Shown: in pieces, positions 56,817 to 64,000 of the stretch | Numbering within the stretch: position 1 is the stretch's first letter | How the letters are laid out: each line of letters begins with the position of its first letter | Origin: Limnanthes douglasii subsp. nivea | Taxonomy: Eukaryota; Streptophyta; Magnoliopsida; Brassicales; Limnanthaceae | NCBI GenBank assembly: GCA_036936605.1 | Contig: JAUPFV010000004.1 | Location: forward strand, 286,730,009 to 286,794,008 | Direction: 5' to 3' | DNA: 64,000 bases | Made by a program: the position numbers and the translations under genes | Notes under the pieces: generated by a model | The model's database searches: none | What the model saw: the letters and a program-made list of their open reading frames with translations, nothing else | Told to the model about the DNA's origin: nothing

Positions 56817-59318
56817 GACGTTCAAGAAATATTCTAACTTAGAGGCTGTGAATTTTAAATTGGACCCCGAAAAGAGTATATTTGGGGTCCGATCATGAAA
56901 GTTCTTGGGATACATAATAAGTGAGAAAGGAATTCAACCTGATCCGGATCAACTTAATGTTTTGCTAGTTATGGACCCTCCTTAGAATATCAAGAGGTTC
57001 AAAGACTGATAGGACGATTGGCTGCATTGAACGAGTTTATTTCAAGATCATCAGACAAGTGCATTCCATTCTTCCAAGTATTGAGGAATGCTAAAGACTT
57101 TAATTGGTCCCCCTAATGTGATCAGGATTTTATTGAAATCAATAAGTTTTTGTCTTCACCTAAGACTATTTTCAAACCTGTTTGGGAGGAAAAGCTCTAC
57201 GTATATCTAGTTGTATCAGAGTATGCAATAAATGCTGCACTAGTAAGAGAAGTGGACAATTACCCTCGTCCGGTGTTTATATTAGCAAAAGTCTGTTGGA
57301 TGCTGAAAGAATATATTTAAAGTTGGAAAAACTGGCATTTGCCTTGGTAATTGCAGCAAAAAAGATGAGACCATACTTTCAAGCTCATTTCATTGTTGTT
57401 CGAACATCTTTTCCCCTGAAAAATGTTCTTCAGAAAGCTGATGTGTCGAGTAGAATGACCAAGTGGTCAGTGGAGCTGGGTGATTATGATATTGACTTTG
57501 CGCCCCGAACAACAATTAAAGCCCAGTCAGTAGCTGATTTCTTGGTAGAATTTCATATTGATAGATCCTCGGGATAGATGTTAGAAAACCAATCTAAGAA
57601 AGAATGGGTAGTTCAAACTGATGGTGGATCAATACTATGGGTTGTGGGGTTGGAATATGTTTAACTTCTCCCTATGGTGACAATATGTACCATGCCATAT
57701 GTTTTTTCAGAGCTTCGAACAATGAATCTGAATATGAAGCAGTGATAGCTGGTCTTAAGCTGGCTTTCATATGTGGGGCAAAGAGAGTCTGGTTAATGAG
57801 TGATTACCAATTGTTGATTCCCCATGCTCAAGGATAATCTGAAGCAAAGAAAGAACAGTTTTTTAAATACTTGCTCATGTTGAAATAAGTTTCCGCAAAC
57901 TTCAGGAGTATCTGTTATGAACACATCCCTTGATAGGAGAATATTGTGGCAGACTCTTTAGAAACTATAGATTATCCTGAATCTTACCCATGGATTCTTG
58001 TGCAAGAAAGTCCATCTATACAGATAGGCCAAGAAAAAAGGAGCGAAGAAATTATGAATATACTTGTTATTCAACCTAAAAATTGGAGGTATGATCTTGT
58101 CCAGTTTATCTCCGATGGGATATTGTCTCAAGATAAAGCCATGGCTAAGAAAATCAAGCATAAGGCTCGTGGTTTCTTGATATTAAGGGAAGTTCTTTAC
58201 AAGAAATCTTTTAGCAGACCTCTCATGCGTCGCTTAGGATTTAAAGAATCCTAAGTTGTGTTATCTGAACTACATGATGGAGAAGGTTCTGCACACTGTG
58301 GCTATAGGGCCTTAACCATGAGAGTTTTATTAGCAGGTACTATTGGTCAACCATAATGGCAGATGCTAAAGAGATGGTAAAAAGTGAGATCATTGCCAAA
58401 GATATGGAAATGAAATACAGGAGTCATCAGTTCCTATGAAATCTATATCTGAACCGATACCCTTCGACAGATGAGGGTTGGATATAATTAGGCCTCTTCC
58501 CATGCCATACGGTGGATGTTAAACAATCATAGTTGTTATTGACTATTTCTCTAAGTGGATAGAGGCAGCTCCTTTAGCTGGAACCACTTTGAAAGCAATC
58601 ATTAAATTTATTTTATCTAACATATGTTAGAGGTTTGGGGTTTCCCGAAAGATTACTACAAATAATGGGCCGCAATTGGATAATAAATATATGGAAATGT
58701 CATGCAACTCCATAGGAATTCAACATTGTTTTTTCTTCTCCTATCCACCATCAAGCCAATAGGCAAGTTAAAGTTGCAAACTAGAAAATATTGTCCGGAT
58801 TAAAAAATAATCTGGAGGGAGCTGCAGGAAAATGACCAAGTTGTTTACAAGAAGTAGTGTGGGGCTACCGAACTACACCTCGGGCTGCTACACAAGAGTT
58901 TCATTGTTCTCTTGTATATGAGATGGATGCAATTACTCCCATAGAAGCTAGTTTACCATCTCATAGAATTTAAAACTATTCTGAATAGGCCAATGATATA
59001 CCAGTCAAGAATCAGTTGGATTTGATTGAAGAAAAAAGAGTTAAAGCGTATCTCAGAACATCGTATTACCAAGGTTTAATGAGGAGCAGATTTGCCTCCA
59101 AAGTTAAAAGAAGATATTTTCAGTTATGGGAAAAAGTCTTAAGAAACGTTTTTTTGCACACCAAGGAAAAACAGTTCGGTAAGCTGGCTCCAAATTGGGA
59201 AGGCCCTTATGTGGTATGTGGAAAAGTTAAACCAAGAACTTACAGGCTCCAAGACAAGGAATGGAGAGCACTAAAACACCCATGTAACGTTGAACATCTC
59301 AGGTTATACTTAGAATAA
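55610..59318 (+). pseudogene. gypsy-2 pol (protease end, RT, RNase H, aRNH, integrase)
   Basis: Protease end: RTIVSFT, VRSWLSKMHDMSSTVHQ. RT: WRMCIYFTDLNRACPKD, RIDQLVDSTSGNRLLSFMDAF, EVYIDDMIVKN. An AT dinucleotide run (56770-56814) then replaces a few codons. RNase H: SKSLLDAERIYLKLEKLA, MRPYFQAHFIVVRTSFPLK (57182-57577). aRNH: FRASNNESEYEAVIAGLKLA (57637-57837) and DSLETIDYPESYPW (57946). Integrase core traces at 58440-58990 keep DFSKW-like and GPQL-like blocks. The integrase C-terminus is intact at 59016-59318 (GKLAPNWEGPYVV, HPCNVEHLRLYLE). Many stops and frameshifts make it dead. Confidence 0.9.
56770..56814. repeat. AT microsatellite inside gypsy-2 RT
   Basis: About 22 AT units directly after VYIDDMIVKNLEEDA, at the position where gypsy-1 encodes the short HIND segment. 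The run translates as alternating Tyr-Ile and keeps the frame to SDVQEIF. Confidence 0.95.
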
Positions 59319-59835
59319 CACTCTCTTGTAAATATTTACTTTTCAAGTACCAATGTAAATATTATGGGGCATATTCTTTCCAACCCTGGTGGTGCGAGGA
59401 GTTTTTAATGAGGTGCCCGAGTTTTTCAGTAATAATTTAAGCATTCTTCAAAAGTTTGGTATAATTTTGTTTTTGACTTAAAGCATAATATAAGGAGGTC
59501 GGATATTAAATACTTATTAAACACCCTGGCTTTCAAATGTCTTTGAGTTGATCAGATATATTCAACACTTGATCACATTTATTAAACACATATGGTTGAG
59601 GATGTTTAATACATTTGTTTAACAAAGGGAAATATGATATTAGAATCCGTTGAGACTGAAACCAATCTATGATTCATAAATTCCTTGACCCTTCAAGGAC
59701 TTTAAGTTTTACAAAACGGAGATCAAACAAACAGTTAAACAAAATTCCTTGGCCATCCAAGGACTTTGGTTTCTCAACAAAAAAATACACAACAAAACAA
59801 TACAACCTTAGGGCTTTTCCCCTTCGGTTTTTTCT
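59319..59835 (+). other. gypsy-2 spacer between pol and aORF
   Basis: Non-coding. It contains TTTTAATGAGGTG (59403-59415), shared with gypsy-1 at 21734, and a near-palindromic pair around TTCCTTGACCCTTCAAGGAC and CCTTGGCCATCCAAGGAC (about 59681-59765). Confidence 0.6.
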
Positions 59836-62502
59836 TCACCACCATCTTTTTTTCGGACTTTTGAGTTCAGCACTTGAACTCTCACGAACTTCTTCATTGT
59901 CTTTGAAATATTCCCCACTAGAATATTTGTGTTTGTCACCATCAGCCATCGTATGGAAATGAAGGTCATCGTAGTTCAAAAAATTCCACAAAGGACCAAG
60001 ACTCCTCTTAGAAAATGTATCATGGAACAATAAGACCATATCGAATTTAATTCCATTATCTCTCTCTTCCAGGGAACCCACTATTCCATTAGCATACTTC
60101 TCTATCAGTGCAATTATTTCTTGAGCTTGTTTGCTTAATAAGGAAGTATTCTCATCGGTCTTCTCTTCGACAGTTATATCCAACTTGACTTTATCTTCAG
60201 ATAAAGTTGGGATAGTTTTGTCTTTAGCTTTTAGTTGCTCCTTCGAAGTTGTGATCTCATTAGAAAAAGAACTCTTCAGTCCAGAATACTTGGTTTGGAG
60301 GTTTTTGCTGGCCTCTTCTGACTTGATCAGTTTGGTAGGTAAGTCCTTATTCTTAATCTTCAATGATTCTATGCTTTACTGAGTGGTAGAAAGATTGTTT
60401 GTCAAGCTCTGTTTCTTTGTAGTCAGTGAGTTTATGGTAGATGTTTGATCCCTTACTTGCCTCTCTAGATCAACTACCGGACGGATGTAACCTAGAAGGA
60501 CATGACTTACTGTATCTCTCTCACTTGATATCATATAAGTCTCTCAATTGTAGGTCACATCATTGGATGAACTGGAAGGACGATAAGGCTCCGCAAAGCC
60601 ATCTTTGTCCAAATCATTGAAATACATGTTAATACTTTGAAAAACATCAAGATTTACCTCTCCATCAGCAGCGGTCTGTTCAGAATAAAAGGTTGGATCG
60701 AATTTCTTCTTGTAAAGTAGGATCGACAGGAGCTGGAAGAGAGATTTCAGAAGGACGTAAAAATTATCTCTGATCCTAGAGTGAGCTTTCTCTTCTTCGC
60801 AGTTTTTTCATCACTGCCTGCTTTGCGTTTTTTATCCTTCTTTGTAATTTTTGGTGGGTTTTCTGATCCACCAACCTCCTTAACAGTAACTTCTACTGCT
60901 TCCAGTAGAGCAACATTAATTCTTCATTGGTTCTCCGAACCGGTTCCTTCAGTGGTTGTTTGAAGTGGTTCTGTTGTGGTTTTCTTCTTCTTCTTTTTTC
61001 ATCTTGTTTAGATGACTAGGGGCTTTGACCCTGGAAGGCAAGTAAAGCTTAACATCTTTAGCCTCAATTCTCCTCAGGATGACATCTGCAGGAGGAGGGA
61101 TGGTCAGTTCTTTTCAGGAGAGCTTTATTTTCTTTGTGGTATTCCACATATGAGACCTCTCAAAGTTCCCTAAGGTGGAATAGTTGTGGGAACTGTTGTC
61201 CCATTTTTCCAAGGCTCAAAAATTTAGTTTGGAAAAAATGTCTTGACCAGCCTCTACATAGTCCGAGAAATCCTTCGGAAAAACTACCTAGTACTTGAAA
61301 TATTAAAGAGAACATAAATAAACCTCACCTATGCTCTTCTAGCGACTGGTCAGTTGGCTTGGGTTAGATTCAACCTTGATCTTCTTCCCATTCTCCCAGG
61401 CCCCACTGATGAACATGAAATGTGTCTTCTATAGATTTTATGACTCCAAAAGATCATTCACCATTTTGTAATCATTCCCCATATTGTAATGGTAGAAGGG
61501 AATGTGATGATTCTTGCATAAATTCGCCACATCAGTGAATTGTTCCATTGGGAGTGGAATCTTGGATAGTTTGGAAGCCATGATGTCACCCATCAAAGTG
61601 TACCACGCATTTGGGCTCAGCTGACTCAGACATAACTTGATCAGGTGGAAGTACCTGACTATCTCCGGATCCAAAGGAAACCAGAGTCCCCAGTTCAGCA
61701 CCTCTGTATAGACCACCAGCTCGTTGGGTTTGCAGTCCATTGGAGTTTCCGGGGTGACTGGGATTCTCACCTTGACAGACTCAGAGATCCCTCATTTTTT
61801 ATGAATACGACCCAATTCAGCGGTATGTGTGTATACGTAGGCTATATTCTGGAGAGATAACATGTATTTTACGCTGATCTTCTTAAATTTTGGCCCTACT
61901 TTCCCTTCCAGGCACTCTGGAAGTGCCTCCAGATGAGTCACACCCATTTTAGTCTTTTCCTTTTGATCTGCAACGGTGTCCTCCGTCTGTCCGGACGCCT
62001 CAAAAGGGGTATCATCTAAATTATCCTCCATATTTTCTTCCATTACAATGGAAGGCTATTCGGATGGCTTGGCTTCTGCAAGAGGCTGTTGTCTAGATGA
62101 TTTAATTTATGGCAAAGCTTTTATTGTCTCTGAATTGGTGTGTTTCAAAGAGGTAGGAGTGGATTTAGATTTGGATTGGCGAGTTATTCGACGAGGGGTA
62201 TGTTTCTCAGGGGATTTCTCAATGTCTGAACCCATAGCAATAAAGGGTGAAGGCTTCCTAACACTAGAAATGGAGTTTTATTTAGGGAAAGGGTTTTGAG
62301 ACTCTTGGACAGAGGACCCTGATTGAAGAGGATAAAGGGTTGCAACAAAGGGTAGTTTTCTAACCTTAGGTGTTTTTGAGGACGATGAACCTTTGTCTGT
62401 GTTTGCTTGTGATTGATTGATTCCTTCACCAGGAGAAAGAGGAAGGCCAGCAACAATTCGTTTGTCCCTTTCAACTTTTCTCGCTCTCTCCAACTTAGAC
62501 AA
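59836..62502 (-). pseudogene. gypsy-2 antisense ORF (aORF)
   Basis: Pieces on the minus strand follow the gypsy-1 aORF order. The Lys/Ser/Pro-rich N-terminal part lies at 62278-62502 (no clear ATG; the frame is open from GGWLNLSK). An acidic stretch then KYMLSLQNIAYVYTHTAELG lies at 61792-62043. The core at 61438-61770 has NELVVYTEVLNWGLWFPLDP, LSPNAWYTLMGDIMASKL and HIPFYHYNMGNDYKMVND. Basic and coiled-coil parts continue to 59836-60363 (GIVGSLEERDNGI, LGPLWNFLNYDDLHFH). Matching segments in gypsy-1 include KNELVVYPELFNWGLRFPLD and VLPFYYLTLEDDLKIIDD. Stops interrupt it. Role unknown. Confidence 0.78.
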
Positions 62503-64000
62503 ATTTAACCAACCTCCTTATACTAATGCGTTTCTAGATGTGAACAGAAATGACTTGAACACAAATTGGAAAATGTACTCGGCTTTCTCATACTAGAAAT
62601 ACTTATGTTTTTTAATAAAGACAATGAAACAATGGAATGAATTTATATAACAGTGAAAAATGGGAGTTATCTAGGAGAAGATGGAACAATCGAAAACAGT
62701 GATTAAGGGCTACAGAGTATGGGAGTTAAAACCTAGGTAACTTCCAACCTAGTAATAGAGTGTGACTAAGCTAGGTGCTGATCACCTCACATCTTGGGCT
62801 AATGGGTCCTTAAACGTGACTCGAATCCGTAATCCAACCCGACATGCCCATGGGTCATACATTAAGTATAAATACCCCAACCACTTTCATTAATGAGGAT
62901 AATCAGAATTTACTGTTAGCACACAACTGAAGTATCTCACTACTTTTTACCCTAAAGATTAAATTCCCAAAACACTTTACAAAATTACCCTCAAACAGAA
63001 ATAAACCACACGGGTAATAATTTAACCTTTTTAGTTCGCCTAAAATGTATTGAAACTGCGAGCGATCGCCTTTCTCGATCTTTATTTGTTTAGTTAAGCA
63101 TTATATATAGTGCGCAAGGACAACAAATTCTTAGGGTTCATTTTATCACTCCACCAAGAATATCTCGAGAACGAGATCCCATTTTGGTAGAACTAATTAC
63201 AAATTCTAACTCTTGTTTAGATAATCATCCAAAGTACGAATAATTTTCACTGAATTTTGCAATATCATAAATGCGAACCCGACATACGATCTCTATGGAC
63301 CATAAATAATCATTTACAATATTTTCTTTAAGCATGAAATGGCATCCGTATTTCTTGGTTTCAGTAGATTTCCTCTTAAGATCATTTGGTTCTACCGACT
63401 TCATGTACGTTTTGGATCTCTCGCATATAAATAATAGTCTAGGAGTTTGCCTGTTTTTTACATCATCGTGACGTCTTTATACAACTAAGAACCCGTTGTC
63501 CTTTGCGGTAACCGTAACCCAATTAACCATTTTTTTCTGTATAGTTGGCTTTCGTGGTAAGAAATTCATTATAATTGGTAATGCAAGCCTCATGTACTCC
63601 GCCAATATTTGTAACATCAAAACCTCTCCTGTTAAAACAAAAAATTTAACCTCATTCTACAATGGTAAACTGTAACACATTAAAGACATAAAAATAGGAT
63701 AAAAAAGTTGGTTGACACTTCACACTACCCGTACGAACATATTAAATCGGTAGTATGGTTACACCACACCGTATGTGTAATAGTGACATTGGTGGAGTAT
63801 ATATTCTACAACGATGGTGTATACATTTTAAACTGGTGGTTGAGTATCCCACCTGTGGTATGAAATAAATCTATGGCATTGGTGTTGTAGGCCTGATTTC
63901 ACCAGTGATGTGGGCCTCGTTACACAGTTGGTAGCAAAACTATAATGCAAAAAAACTAATCCTTTATTAATTATCGCCAACGTAAATATTAACCACTAGT
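62503..64000. other. non-coding DNA to the window end
   Basis: No gene recognised. It may include the unpaired gypsy-2 3' LTR, for example around the TATA-like GTATAAATACC at 62869. From about 63700 to 63930, short motifs with GGTGG/CACC cores (ATTGGTGGAG, ACTGGTGGTTG, CACCAGTGATG) recur in both orientations, as in subterminal regions of CACTA elements, but no CACTA terminus is visible. Confidence 0.4.

Larger units (their letters stand above)
55610..62502 (+). mobile_element. second Tat-type Ty3/gypsy element, 5'-truncated and decayed (gypsy-2)
   Basis: Its pol aligns in order with gypsy-1 from the middle of protease to the end of integrase, and an antisense aORF follows, as in gypsy-1. No gag, 5' LTR or primer site is found upstream, and no 3' LTR could be paired, so it is a truncated relic. 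Protein identity to gypsy-1 is moderate, so they are different families of one lineage. TTTTAATGAGGTG occurs about 85 bases after pol in both. Confidence 0.88.

Noticed and set aside
62690..63200. gypsy-2 3' LTR
   Set aside because: A TATA-like site is present, but no partner LTR or clear TG...CA ends exist in the window.

Overview
This window is plant nuclear DNA, most likely from a flowering eudicot. It is AT-rich and gene-poor, and holds one intact spliced host gene: the delta subunit of translation initiation factor eIF2B (40623-43956, minus strand, 7 exons, 637 residues). Nearly everything else recognisable is transposable-element DNA of plant lineages: Ty3/gypsy of Tat and Athila type, Ty1/copia, a TRIM, a tRNA-derived SINE, Stowaway-like MITEs and a hAT transposase relic. 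The species cannot be fixed from the sequence.

Left block (3149-25872): a three-layer nest. A Ty1/copia element (3154-7224, minus strand, deleted through its reverse transcriptase and RNase H) sits directly against a Tat-type Ty3/gypsy element (7230-25867, plus strand). The two share target-site repeats, so the order is GATAT-copia-GATAT-gypsy-GATAT. The gypsy element has one long gag-pol frame broken only by stop codons, a second (archaeal-type) RNase H, and a large antisense gene ('aORF', 22161-24969, minus strand) between pol and its 3' LTR. Its integrase is split by an 8.3-kb Athila-type element (13090-21394, repeat AAGCA). That element has lost most of RT, RNase H and integrase and carries a Stowaway-like MITE in each LTR.

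Middle block (25868-40600): intergenic DNA with a foldback MITE, a SINE with target repeats, a decayed DUF659/hAT transposase (about 28170-29870, minus strand), inverted repeats of one family around it, CGGTTT-rich low-complexity DNA, a full-length but dead Ty1/copia element (33662-38581, plus strand), and a short inverted-repeat element filled with about 25-bp tandem repeats (38582-39613).

Gene island (40600-44150): the eIF2B delta gene, with consensus splice sites and consistent phases throughout.

Right block (44150-64000): long stretches with no identifiable gene; an 836-bp TRIM (51759-52594, repeat ATTAT) inserted in a coding-like fragment; degenerate tandem repeats; and a second, older, 5'-truncated Tat element (about 55610-62502) that keeps the same order of pol (plus strand) followed by the antisense aORF (minus strand). 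The two aORFs align at protein level although the surrounding DNA has diverged. This is the strongest hint in the window of an under-described function.
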